Origin: Pelobacter seleniigenes DSM 18267
Lineage (GTDB): Bacteria; Desulfobacterota; Desulfuromonadia; Desulfuromonadales; Geopsychrobacteraceae
DNA length: 64,000 nt
NCBI RefSeq assembly: GCF_000711225.1
Contig: NZ_JOMG01000001.1
Coordinates: forward strand, 1 to 64,000
Direction of reading: 5' to 3'
The notes beneath the pieces are model-generated. The model made no database searches. It had not been told where the DNA came from and was given only the letters and a program-made list of their open reading frames with translations. Within the stretch, counting starts at the first letter, position 1. Each line of letters opens with the position of its first letter. A program made the translations under genes and the position numbers. Of this stretch, positions 8,259 through 17,500 are shown piece by piece.

Positions 8259-9475
8259 CAGCCGCCAACAGTTCCGGCAAGTTTAAAGATCGGCAGATAC
8301 ATTGCGATAACCAAACCACCGACGGTGGTCCCAAGGAACAGCATGAGCAAAGGCTCCATCATCGCAGTCAAATTATTCACGGCATCGTCAACTTCATCAT
8401 CATAAAAATCAGCTATTTTGCTAAGCATAGTGTCGAGCGCTCCGGCTTGTTCACCAACTTCGATCATCTGGCACACCATTGGCGGAAAAACACCCGACTC
8501 TTTCAGCGGTTCCGCAATGGTTTTTCCTTCGCTGATACTGGATCGAACTTTACCAATTGCTTTTTCAACCGTCCTATTTCCCGCTGTCTTCCTGACGATA
8601 TCCAGGCCATCAAGAATCGGCACCCCGCTGGAGATCATTGTTGCCAGAGTACGGGAAAACTTGGCGACAGCCACCTTTCTGATCAATATCCCGAACACGG
8701 GAAGCTTCAGAGCCCAGTTGTCAATTCTGTCGCGCCCCTTTTCCGTTGCATAAATTTTCTTGGCCGCAAAAATCAACACAACAATTGCCCCGACAATCAC
8801 CAAGATGTAATCTTGAATAAAGTTGCTTAGATTAATAACAATTTGGGTCGGTGCTGGTAATGCGCCGCCAAAGTCCTTGAACATTTTTTCAAATGCCGGA
8901 ATAACAAATATCAGAATGACGGCAATGACCACCAGAGCAATACCCACAATCGTGGCAGGATAGGTCATGGCGCTTTTGACTTGCTTGCGCAATTTGAGAG
9001 CTTTTTCAATATAAGCGGCAAGCCTGGATAAAATTGTATCCAGGATACCGCCTACCTCACCGGCGGCAACCAAGTTTACATATAACTCATTGAAAGCTTT
9101 GGGGTGTTTCTTCAGCGCATCCGCGAAGGTCGAGCCTGATTCAACGTCTTCTTTGACTTCGGTGAGCACTTCCTTAAAGGTTTTATTTTCCTGTTGCGAA
9201 GAAAGAATATCCAGACATTGGACCAACGGCAAGCCGGCATCGATCATGGTCGCAAATTGTCGGGTAAAAACAACTATATCTTTGGTGGTTATTTTAGGTT
9301 TAAGAAAACTGATATTAAGATCAGCGTTCATTCCTTTTCCGGCTTCTTTGATCTTTGTTGCCTGAATGCCCTGGCGCCGCAGATTAGCCGTTACAATGGA
9401 TTCACTGCCTGCCTCCATTGTCCCTTTGCTCGTTTTTCCATCTCTCGACCGACCGGTCCACGCGAACGTTGGCAT
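8258..9475 (-). CDS. pilC: Type IV pilus inner membrane platform protein PilC
   Basis: 405 residues, the usual length. Two GspF/T2SSF repeats (about 70-195 and 272-395), each followed by membrane segments (near 172-192, 222-242 and 377-397). N-terminal FAWTGRSRDGKTSKGTMEA is the family start. Strong site GGGGAGG before the ATG. It sits in the inner membrane and links the PilB/PilT motors to the pilin helix. Between pilT and pilS in one transcription unit. Confidence 0.97.
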   Translation of the reverse strand: MPTFAWTGRSRDGKTSKGTMEAGSESIVTANLRRQGIQATKIKEAGKGMNADLNISFLKPKITTKDIVVFTRQFATMIDAGLPLVQCLDILSSQQENKTFKEVLTEVKEDVESGSTFADALKKHPKAFNELYVNLVAAGEVGGILDTILSRLAAYIEKALKLRKQVKSAMTYPATIVGIALVVIAVILIFVIPAFEKMFKDFGGALPAPTQIVINLSNFIQDYILVIVGAIVVLIFAAKKIYATEKGRDRIDNWALKLPVFGILIRKVAVAKFSRTLATMISSGVPILDGLDIVRKTAGNRTVEKAIGKVRSSISEGKTIAEPLKESGVFPPMVCQMIEVGEQAGALDTMLSKIADFYDDEVDDAVNNLTAMMEPLLMLFLGTTVGGLVIAMYLPIFKLAGTVGG

Positions 9476-9621
9476 CGTCCTCCCCTTTCAATTTACATTT
9501 GTTCTGAGCATTTTAGCAGGTCATTTAAAAATCCATCCCGGCATACATCACCCACCGAGAAAACAGTGGTTGATGTTAATCCTTGTGTAATGGATTCAAC
9601 AAACCTGTCTTCAAAAATCGG

Positions 9622-10734
9622 TTAAATCGCTCTACCAGGATTGATATGCTTCTTCCGACTTAACACAGCATTCGGATTAGCGAACATCTGCTTTAACTCA
9701 TCCAGGTCATGGGAGCGCATCATGGCATCTTCCTGGCTGATCTCCCGCGCGTGAGCAAGCAGAAATAACGACTGATTCATCGTCTGCATCGCGAACTTAT
9801 CCTGCCCGATCTGCATTTGCGAGTAGATCTGGTGAATCTTATCTTCGCGGATCAGATTCCTGATCGCCGGATTTGGCACCATGACCTCCAACGCCATACA
9901 ACGCCCTTTGCCATTCGCTTTGGGCATGAGAGTCTGCGATAACACCCCCTCCAAAACGAACGACAATTGGGTTCTGACCTGGGACTGCTGGCTGGTCGGG
10001 AAGACATCAATAATCCGGTTCATGGTCTGCACACAGGAGTTGGTATGCAGGGTCGCAAAACAGAGGTGTCCCGTTTCGGCAATGGTCAGAGCGGCCTCAA
10101 TTGTTTCAATGTCCCTCAGCTCTCCAAGCAAAACGACATCCGGATCCTGGCGCAAAATATATTTCAACGCTTTTTTGAAGGATTGGGTGTCCGCGCCGAC
10201 TTCACGTTGATTGACCAGACATTTTTTATGCGGGTGGAGGTATTCGATGGGATCTTCAATGGTGATGATATGTTCACTGCGCTCGCGATTAATGGCATCG
10301 ATAATGGCCGCCAGTGTTGTCGATTTACCACTACCGGTCGGACCAGTGACCAGCACCAGTCCCCGTGGTTTTTTCGACAAAGCTTTGACAACCGGAGGTA
10401 ATCCCAATTCATCAAATCCCCTGATTTCAAAGGGAATCGCCCGAAAGGCTCCGGCAACGGCTCCGCGCTGAACAAAAAGATTTCCCCTGAAACGGGAAAG
10501 CCCTTTGACTCCGAAAGACAGATCCAGTTCGTTTTCTTCTTCAAATTTTCGTTTTTGCGCGTCAGTAAGGACACTGTAACAGAGCTGCTTGGTCTCGGCG
10601 GACGACAGACTCTGCCCGGGCAGTGGGGTCATTTTGCCGTCGATCCTGATTTGAGGAGGCGACCCGGTTGAGATGTGTAAATCTGAAGCCCCCTGTTCAA
10701 TCATGGTCTTCAGGAGTTGATGCATATTAGCCAT
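9622..10734 (-). CDS. pilT: Pilus retraction ATPase PilT
   Basis: 370 residues. N-terminal PAS-like part, Walker A GPTGSGKST (131-139), Asp box and Walker B region DPDVVLLGELRD, and the C-terminal AIRNLIREDK motif that marks retraction ATPases of the PilT group. Cytoplasmic hexamer driving depolymerisation of the pilus. Located between pilB (39-base gap) and pilC (146-base gap, in which I see nothing definite), as pilT4 in Geobacter. Confidence 0.96.
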   Translation of the reverse strand: MANMHQLLKTMIEQGASDLHISTGSPPQIRIDGKMTPLPGQSLSSAETKQLCYSVLTDAQKRKFEEENELDLSFGVKGLSRFRGNLFVQRGAVAGAFRAIPFEIRGFDELGLPPVVKALSKKPRGLVLVTGPTGSGKSTTLAAIIDAINRERSEHIITIEDPIEYLHPHKKCLVNQREVGADTQSFKKALKYILRQDPDVVLLGELRDIETIEAALTIAETGHLCFATLHTNSCVQTMNRIIDVFPTSQQSQVRTQLSFVLEGVLSQTLMPKANGKGRCMALEVMVPNPAIRNLIREDKIHQIYSQMQIGQDKFAMQTMNQSLFLLAHAREISQEDAMMRSHDLDELKQMFANPNAVLSRKKHINPGRAI

Positions 10735-10773
10735 TGTAGTCCTTCCCCCTTTTCATGCAAAAACAGAACAGAT

Positions 10774-12477
10774 TCAATCATCTGAAATGGTCGTACGCAA
10801 CACTTCTTCCAGGGTGGTCACCCCTTCCATCATTTTGGTCAAGGCGGCCTGACGCATGGTTTTAACTCCCAACCGCATCGACTCTTCCTTGATTTCAGCG
10901 GTATTGGCGCCTGACAGAACCATCTCTTTAATATCTTCAAACATCGGCATGACCTGATAGAAGCCGACCCGTCCCTTGTATCCGGTATCGTTGCAGACCG
11001 TACAGCCGCGCCCCTTGTAAGCGGTAAACTTGCCAACCTGATCCTCTGGCACACCTGCTGAGATCAGAGCTTCCGGCGAATGTTTATCCGGTTCTTTGCA
11101 TTCGCTACAGACCCGACGCCCAAGGCGCTGGGCTGAAATCAGGTTGACTGCAGAAGCAACCAGGAAGGGCTCAATACCCATATTCAACAACCGGTTAACC
11201 GTACTGGGTGCATCATTGGTGTGCAAAGTCGATAACACCATATGCCCGGTCAATGCCGCTTTGACTCCGATTTCAGCGGTTTCAAAATCCCGGATCTCTC
11301 CAATCATGATGATATCCGGATCCTGGCGCAAAAAAGCACGCAGGGCCGCAGCAAAGTTCAACCCAATCTCTTCATGCATTTGAACCTGGTTGATCCCGGC
11401 AAAGTTAAACTCAACGGGATCCTCGGCAGTCGAAATATTTTCGGTCGTTTTATTCAGTTCCGAGAGTGCCGAATACAGAGAAACCGTCTTGCCACTCCCT
11501 GTCGGGCCGGTCACCAGCACCATACCGAAGGGCTTATGAATCTCTTTTTTAAACCATTCGAGAGCTTTTTCTTCATAACCAAGCTTGGTCATATCCAGTT
11601 GCAGACTGCTTTTATCAAGCAACCGCAAGACGACCTTCTCACCAAAAAGTGTCGGCAGGCAGTTGACCCGATAATCCATCTCCTGGCCCCGTCCCAGCTT
11701 GATTTTAATCCGGCCGTCCTGAGGAAGGCGGCGTTCCGCGATATCGAGAGATGCCATGATTTTAAGGCGTGAGGTTATGGCGTTTTTTAACTTGCGTGGT
11801 GGCTTCATCACTTCATAAAGAACCCCGTCAATCCGATAACGCACGCGAAAAGCATGTTCGTAAGGTTCAATATGAATATCTGAAGCTTTCTTTTTGATGG
11901 CGTCTGTCAAAATCAGATTGACGAGTTTAACCACCGGGGCATCTTCACTGGCACGCTCCAGTTCGTTAACATCTTCAAAACCAACATCATCAACCAGTTC
12001 CAGATCGTCAAAATCTTCTAACCCTTCTAAGGCGTCAGCCATAGAAGAACTTTGGTCATAATACTTATCAATAGCATCTTTGATGGCAGCTTCTGCGGCG
12101 ACAACGACTTCGACATTGAAACCGGTCATAAACTTGATGTCATCAATGGCGAAAATATTGGACGGGTCGGCCATGGCGACAATCAAGGTCGCTCCGGCTC
12201 GATTGATAGGCACAAGTTGGTATTTTTGGGAAACTTCAGCAGGGATCAGGCTGACGACAGCTGGATCAACATCAAATTCGGCAAGGTTTATAGAAGGGAC
12301 ACCATAATGTTTCGATAAAAAAGAGGCCAGGTCATGTTCCTGGACATAACCCAGTTTGACCAGCGCTGCCCCCAACCGAATGCCTTCTCTCTTCTGCTCG
12401 GCAATCGCCTTCGCCAGTTGGTCGTCAGAGATAAGTTGGTTACGGACTAGAAGTTCTCCAAGGCGACTGACACTCAT
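10774..12477 (-). CDS. pilB: Pilus assembly ATPase PilB
   Basis: 567 residues. N-terminal MshEN/T2SSE-N domain (1-140), which in relatives binds cyclic di-GMP; Walker A GPTGSGKT (324-331), Walker B DPDIIMIGEIRD, and the zinc-binding tetracysteine (CSECKEP then CTVCNDTG) characteristic of GspE/PilB extension ATPases. Cytoplasmic hexamer powering pilus growth opposite PilT. A diguanylate cyclase encoded at 41361-42740 could feed this domain, but that link is only inference. Confidence 0.97.
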   Translation of the reverse strand: MSVSRLGELLVRNQLISDDQLAKAIAEQKREGIRLGAALVKLGYVQEHDLASFLSKHYGVPSINLAEFDVDPAVVSLIPAEVSQKYQLVPINRAGATLIVAMADPSNIFAIDDIKFMTGFNVEVVVAAEAAIKDAIDKYYDQSSSMADALEGLEDFDDLELVDDVGFEDVNELERASEDAPVVKLVNLILTDAIKKKASDIHIEPYEHAFRVRYRIDGVLYEVMKPPRKLKNAITSRLKIMASLDIAERRLPQDGRIKIKLGRGQEMDYRVNCLPTLFGEKVVLRLLDKSSLQLDMTKLGYEEKALEWFKKEIHKPFGMVLVTGPTGSGKTVSLYSALSELNKTTENISTAEDPVEFNFAGINQVQMHEEIGLNFAAALRAFLRQDPDIIMIGEIRDFETAEIGVKAALTGHMVLSTLHTNDAPSTVNRLLNMGIEPFLVASAVNLISAQRLGRRVCSECKEPDKHSPEALISAGVPEDQVGKFTAYKGRGCTVCNDTGYKGRVGFYQVMPMFEDIKEMVLSGANTAEIKEESMRLGVKTMRQAALTKMMEGVTTLEEVLRTTISDD

Positions 12478-12505
12478 CTATTTATCGATCCCTTCTCTTC
12501 ACATT

Positions 12506-13369
12506 TTACATATTAGTACGGCGCCGGATCAGAAAATCTCTCATAAATCCCGGAGACGGTTGAACGCCCGTCCAAAGAGCAAACGCATCTTCTCCTTGGG
12601 CGGCAAGCATACTCAGGCCATCGTCACACAGTAGATTTAAATCATGCGCTTTCTTAATAAGAGTCGTTTTAGAAAGCGAATATATCATATCGTATATGAA
12701 CGCGCTACCCTTAATACGCTCCAATGGTAAAAAATTTAGAGTTTCCCCGTACAAACCAACAGAGGTCGCATTGACAACTAAATCTGCATTGTCCAGGCCA
12801 TCTTGATAAGGTTGTTCGTCGTACCCGGTCGCGAAAAGCGCAACATCTGAGAAATGTCTGGCCAGTGTGGCAATAAGCTTTTCTGCCCGTTCGGGATGCC
12901 TGTTTGCAACCGTGATCGATTTAACCCCAGCAAAAGCCAACGCGACCAGAACCGCACGACAGGCGCCGCCAGCTCCGAGTATAAGCACCTGTTTCCCGGA
13001 TGGTTCAAAATCCATGTTGATTTTAAGGGAACGGATAAATCCGCTAGCATCCGTATTATAACCAACCAAAACACCATTTTCATTCACCACAGTATTCACG
13101 GCGCCGATCAATTTAGTTGCCGGATCAATCCGATCCAACAACGGAATGATTTGCTCTTTATGAGGAACCGTAACATTAACGCCGGCAATATTGAGAACCC
13201 GCAACGAGTCAACCGCTTTTGACAGCTGCTCCGGAAAAACATGGAACGGCACATAAACAGCATCGATATCGTAATGCCGGAAAGCATGATTTTGCATTGC
13301 CGGGGATAAAGAATGAGCGATCGGGTCGCCAAAGAGTCCGTAAACCTTGCTTTTTCCTGATAACAACAT
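12506..13369 (-). CDS. aroE: Shikimate dehydrogenase (NADP)
   Basis: 287 residues. Reduces 3-dehydroshikimate to shikimate in the chorismate pathway. Substrate-binding motifs HSLSPAMQN and NVTVPHKE (catalytic Lys and the later N/D pair), and nucleotide-binding GAGGACRAV near residue 131; C-terminal GEDAFALWTG motif present. Ends 28 bases before pilB and starts 7 bases after ribF, so a housekeeping pair is carried in the pilus operon, an arrangement also known in Geobacter. Confidence 0.96.
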   Translation of the reverse strand: MLLSGKSKVYGLFGDPIAHSLSPAMQNHAFRHYDIDAVYVPFHVFPEQLSKAVDSLRVLNIAGVNVTVPHKEQIIPLLDRIDPATKLIGAVNTVVNENGVLVGYNTDASGFIRSLKINMDFEPSGKQVLILGAGGACRAVLVALAFAGVKSITVANRHPERAEKLIATLARHFSDVALFATGYDEQPYQDGLDNADLVVNATSVGLYGETLNFLPLERIKGSAFIYDMIYSLSKTTLIKKAHDLNLLCDDGLSMLAAQGEDAFALWTGVQPSPGFMRDFLIRRRTNM

Positions 13370-13376
13370 ATAAAGC

Positions 13377-14339
13377 CTATCGTAGCGAAAGGTACTCCTG
13401 ATATTGAATTATCCGGGTTTCCTGGAGGATCTGGCGAGCGCACAACACATCGTCGGCGATGGCCTTTGACAAGGCGCCAAGATCAGCAAACTTTTTTTCA
13501 TCACGAAGCCGTTCGACAAAATACATCCGCATCCTTTGCCCGTACAAGTCTCCTGAAAAGTCCAGCAGATGCACTTCTATGGTTGACAAGCCGTCGGAAA
13601 ACGTCGGCCGATTTCCAAGATTTGCAACCGCACTGTACTCCTGTTGATCAAAACGAACCTTGACCGCATAGACCCCAGGAGCAGGAAGCAATTCCTTATC
13701 GGTTTCCAGATTTGCGGTTGGGAATCCCATTTTCCGCCCACGCTGGAAACCTGGCACAACTCGCCCCTCAAGATTATACTGTCGCCCTAATAGATTAACG
13801 ACTTCAGCAACCCGACCTTCGGTAATCAGATTGCGAATTCTGGTTGAACTGTAAGGTAATCCGTCGGCACCGACTGGCTGCATCACCTCAACCTTAAAAT
13901 TGTGATTTTCTCCATAGCGCTGCAAAAAGACTCCATCTCCCTCACGGTCTTTCCCAAAGGCATAATCATAACCCACGATAAGCTTGCAAACGTTGAGTCT
14001 CCCAACCAGAACATCATCAACAAACTGCTCAGGAGGCATTTTAGCAAATTCATGGGTAAAGGGAATATTCAGCAGATAATCAACATGGGAAGCCGCAATC
14101 AAGCGCTGCTTTTCGTCCTCGGTATTCAGCAATCGGGGAGCTTTATCAGGGGCAAGAAATTTCAGCGGATGAGGATTGAAGGTACAAACTACAGAAGGAC
14201 AACCCAATTGCCGAGCCGACTTGATCAAGCTGCGGAACAGCTCCCGATGACCAAGATGAACACCATCAAAGTTACCTAAGGTCAAGACACAAGGGCCAAA
14301 ATCATCCGGCAATTCGGATAAAGAACTCATGATAATCAT
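13377..14339 (-). CDS. ribF: Bifunctional riboflavin kinase / FAD synthetase
   Basis: 320 residues from the ATG at 14339, which aligns with the normal distance to the LTLGNFDGVHLGH nucleotidyltransferase motif; a TTG at 14351 and an ATG at 14330 are alternatives. N-terminal FAD synthetase domain with the later YSSTRIR motif, C-terminal riboflavin kinase domain with GRKMGFPTANL. Makes FMN and FAD. First gene of the long ribF-aroE-pilBTCSR run. Confidence 0.94.
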   Translation of the reverse strand: MIIMSSLSELPDDFGPCVLTLGNFDGVHLGHRELFRSLIKSARQLGCPSVVCTFNPHPLKFLAPDKAPRLLNTEDEKQRLIAASHVDYLLNIPFTHEFAKMPPEQFVDDVLVGRLNVCKLIVGYDYAFGKDREGDGVFLQRYGENHNFKVEVMQPVGADGLPYSSTRIRNLITEGRVAEVVNLLGRQYNLEGRVVPGFQRGRKMGFPTANLETDKELLPAPGVYAVKVRFDQQEYSAVANLGNRPTFSDGLSTIEVHLLDFSGDLYGQRMRMYFVERLRDEKKFADLGALSKAIADDVLCARQILQETRIIQYQEYLSLR

Positions 14340-14387
14340 ATTGTAAAACAACCCGTTAATAATAGAAGGAATAGTTTTGCGTTTCAG

Positions 14388-14417
14388 ATATTAGCGGGTC
14401 TATTCTTGAATAGACAA
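14388..14417 (-). promoter_or_regulatory. Putative sigma-70 promoter of ribF with embedded palindrome
   Basis: Minus strand: TTGTCT (14412-14417), 18-base spacer, TAATAT (14388-14393). A near-perfect palindrome GTCTATTCAAGAATAGAC (14398-14415) covers the -35 and spacer, the position of a repressor operator. Confidence 0.45.
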
Positions 14418-14530
14418 GCTTTTATTTGGAAGATGGGAAACGAAGGTCCGTCAAGAGAAGGCCTACAAAAGGTCAAACCTGGGCATAGCGCGAGGGGGCA
14501 AGAGCTTAACGCTAAGCGCTGGCCAATTAG

Positions 14531-14572
14531 AAAAAATCGAGGGATGAGAAGAGCGATCTTTTCATCCCTCGA
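14531..14572 (-). terminator. Terminator of the minor pilin/pilY1 operon
   Basis: Long stem of about 16 base pairs (outer arm TCGAGGGATGA/TCATCCCTCGA) with a four-base loop, followed on the minus strand by six T. Lies 11 bases after the pilY1 stop. Confidence 0.9.
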
Positions 14573-14582
14573 TCAGAATAAA

Positions 14583-17500
14583 TTATTCAACTTCCCAGGA
14601 AATCACACCACTTTTCGTCGCGCCTGGATTCTGTTGCTCGTAACCAAGGATACCTCCGGTGCTGGTCTGCAGGAACGCTTTACTCCCCTGACCACGACCA
14701 ACATGCAGGTTAGGTGTCAAGGTCATGCCTCTACCAATGGAGATATTTCGGGCAACTTCTTTGACAGTGGTTTCTTTTACAGAGTCCCCATCCCGATCTT
14801 CATTGATCGTCACATCGGTATAACCAAGAATCGAATTTTTATAAGCGGTCCCGGTCAGGAAATAAGGCGCATACAAGTTGCCCTGACCTTCGATCTCACA
14901 ATCATTTTCCGCCGGTATATAAGTGGTAAAAGTCAGCAATTCCCCCAGCAGGGAAGCTTGACCAAGGTTTCTTTCCCGAGCCGTGGTTAGATCAAAACGC
15001 CACCCCGGAACAAAATCGCTGTCCCCCGGCACTGACCTCATCTTGGTAAGCAATGAATTGAAATCTGTGAGGGTCGAGGTATTCAGATAATCGAGAAAGA
15101 CACTGTAACCGTCTTCAAAGACACGCGCCCTTGTCGTATCAAGTAAGGCGGTATTACTCACGGTACCCCAAGTATAGACCGGGCTTCCTGAACTCAGGTC
15201 AAAAGGCTCTTTGATTCCATAGTAAGATTGGACGTCATCAGCCGTTACTGCAGAACTAACGTCTTTTCGGTTAAAGAATCGTCCGGTTCCAAAGAAAACC
15301 CAGCGATCATAAACCCCGGCGATGTTTGTTTTTGAAAGACCGATGGCCGGGGCCGCGGTAATAGGCTGCCCGTCTTTGACGCTGTCCAGGTTGATCAGAG
15401 TCGAATCATTGCCCCAATGACTTGGAGTATCGTCATTGTCGAACACCAGCCTTCGCATTTTGCCGCCCCATCCACTGGCAAAATCGCCAGAGACGGTTCC
15501 AAAGTAGATGGCATCGGCTTTATAGTCTATATCGAAATCTGCCGTAACCAGATCCGACACAAATGCATTACTATCTACAGAGGCAAACGCCTTCGCGTTA
15601 ACAGCTCCAGTGACAACGGCACCACTTGAATCAATAACTTTCAGTGCCCCATTTTTTGCCAGTTCTTCCAAATCCACCAGATAAACCTTGGCAGATTGGT
15701 CACTGGTTGCATCAGAGAGAGCCTCTCCGCCAGCACCTCCAGTTGCGGAATCATAGGGACCCGAACCAATCGCCAGATACCAGGAATGGGCCGCTGAAGA
15801 CGGTGTAGTCAACAAATCTCCCCGATCTTCAAAAACTGCGACGGTTGGGTAAGATGTCGTAAAGCCCAGGTCAGGAAAAGACAATTCAGCCAAAAGCTTA
15901 GGGGGCTGTTCCGGGTCGGTGATATCCATAACCACATAAGCAGATCTCATGACCGGCTCCGCAGCGGAAGAAGCATCTGTCTTGGTGTTGTCGAAATTGG
16001 TATCAGCCGCCAAGGCGCCACCACCGAACCTCATCCCCACGACCATGACCGTGCCCCAGCCATGGGGGTGGGTGCCATCCGCATCATCGGCGGTAAATAT
16101 TTTGGCATCGAAAATCCGCGGCTTGAGGTCCATATAGGCGACATGTTTTTCAAGATCATAGCCCTGGTCTGTCAACCAATACAGATGAGGCAACAGGTTG
16201 AAAGGAACATAAGCCCAGAGTTCTTCTCCCAAAACCGGGGTATCAGAAGGATTACTGTAGGCATTGGTTTCACCAGGGTCATAAGCACGATAAAATCCTT
16301 TGGTCAGGCTGTCATAAAAACCACCGTTAAAGGCATGGAGCATACCATCGTTGGCGCCAACATAAACAACGTTGCGGCGTTTTTGATAACGCAGGTAAAA
16401 ATCCGTATAGCTCGAATCATAATAGAGCAGATCGTAATCTTCACTGGGTGTTCCAACAACCGTCGGCGTGGAATAAACGATATCCCCCAAACGCCAGGTT
16501 TCAACATTGTTGTCTGAATCCTGATTGAATTTTCTCGGTCGCATGGCCGGCAGGGTCAGAGTATGACCGGCAACAGTGATCGACTGTTCCCCCTGATCCT
16601 CTCCACGGATATAATTAATCACCCTCTGCCGCTGCTGAGTCTGAAAAGCCGTCAGGGCAGATGAATAATCCGTCAAATCATTGATTCTAATATCATTAAG
16701 GTCTTCAGGCAGAAGGGTAATATCGAACGGCGACATGCCGTGAACATACGGGAGAATGGTATTGTCCGAAGCAACGAAGGGCTTCATCTCACCGCTGTCG
16801 GCAATCATATCGTGATCGGCATCGATAAAGGTCATGATGTAACGTCGATCAGTCGCGGAAATATAGCTGCTACGATTAGTGAGGACATCAGCATCGGACA
16901 ATTCATTCAGCCACTGGCTTGAAGTCCAGACAAACATCAGCTCGTTAACATCCGTCGACACATCTGTAGCTGTCTCTTCATCCCCGATCAACTGACCGTC
17001 ACCATTGACATCAAGATACTTGTCAACAACGGTCTGGATTCCCCCATTGTTGGAATTTTCAGTAAAAATGACAATTTTATCTTCCGTCATATCCAAAATG
17101 CCGTTGCGGTTGGTGTCTTCCCGCATATTCCCATAGGCATCCACAAACAAACTATGGGTTTGCCCGGTCCAAACGACGCTATTCCCGGCGGAATCCGTTT
17201 GGGTGGTGTAGAAAAGTGATTGATAAATGGCCCCCTCTCCCGAACGGCTGCTTGAGATAACGGAAGCCGCAGTACCGGAAGAACTGCGGCGCAGTATATC
17301 CGCAAAGGAACGCCCCAGTTGCTGCTCCAGATAAAGGGGATTGGTGACATAAAAATAAGTATCTGGATCGCCGTCAGGAGCACCAGGACCCTCATCCCAC
17401 TCCTCCTGCAGATCCGGAGCATTGGCGGTCCCTCCTTTTTCTTCAAACCCACCCCATTTGGCGGCATACCACAACGGACTTTGCAGAATAGTGGCGGGAG

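Noticed and set aside
8198-8830. 210-residue plus-strand frame across the pilS/pilC junction
   Set aside because: Shadow of pilC, with composition typical of antisense frames.
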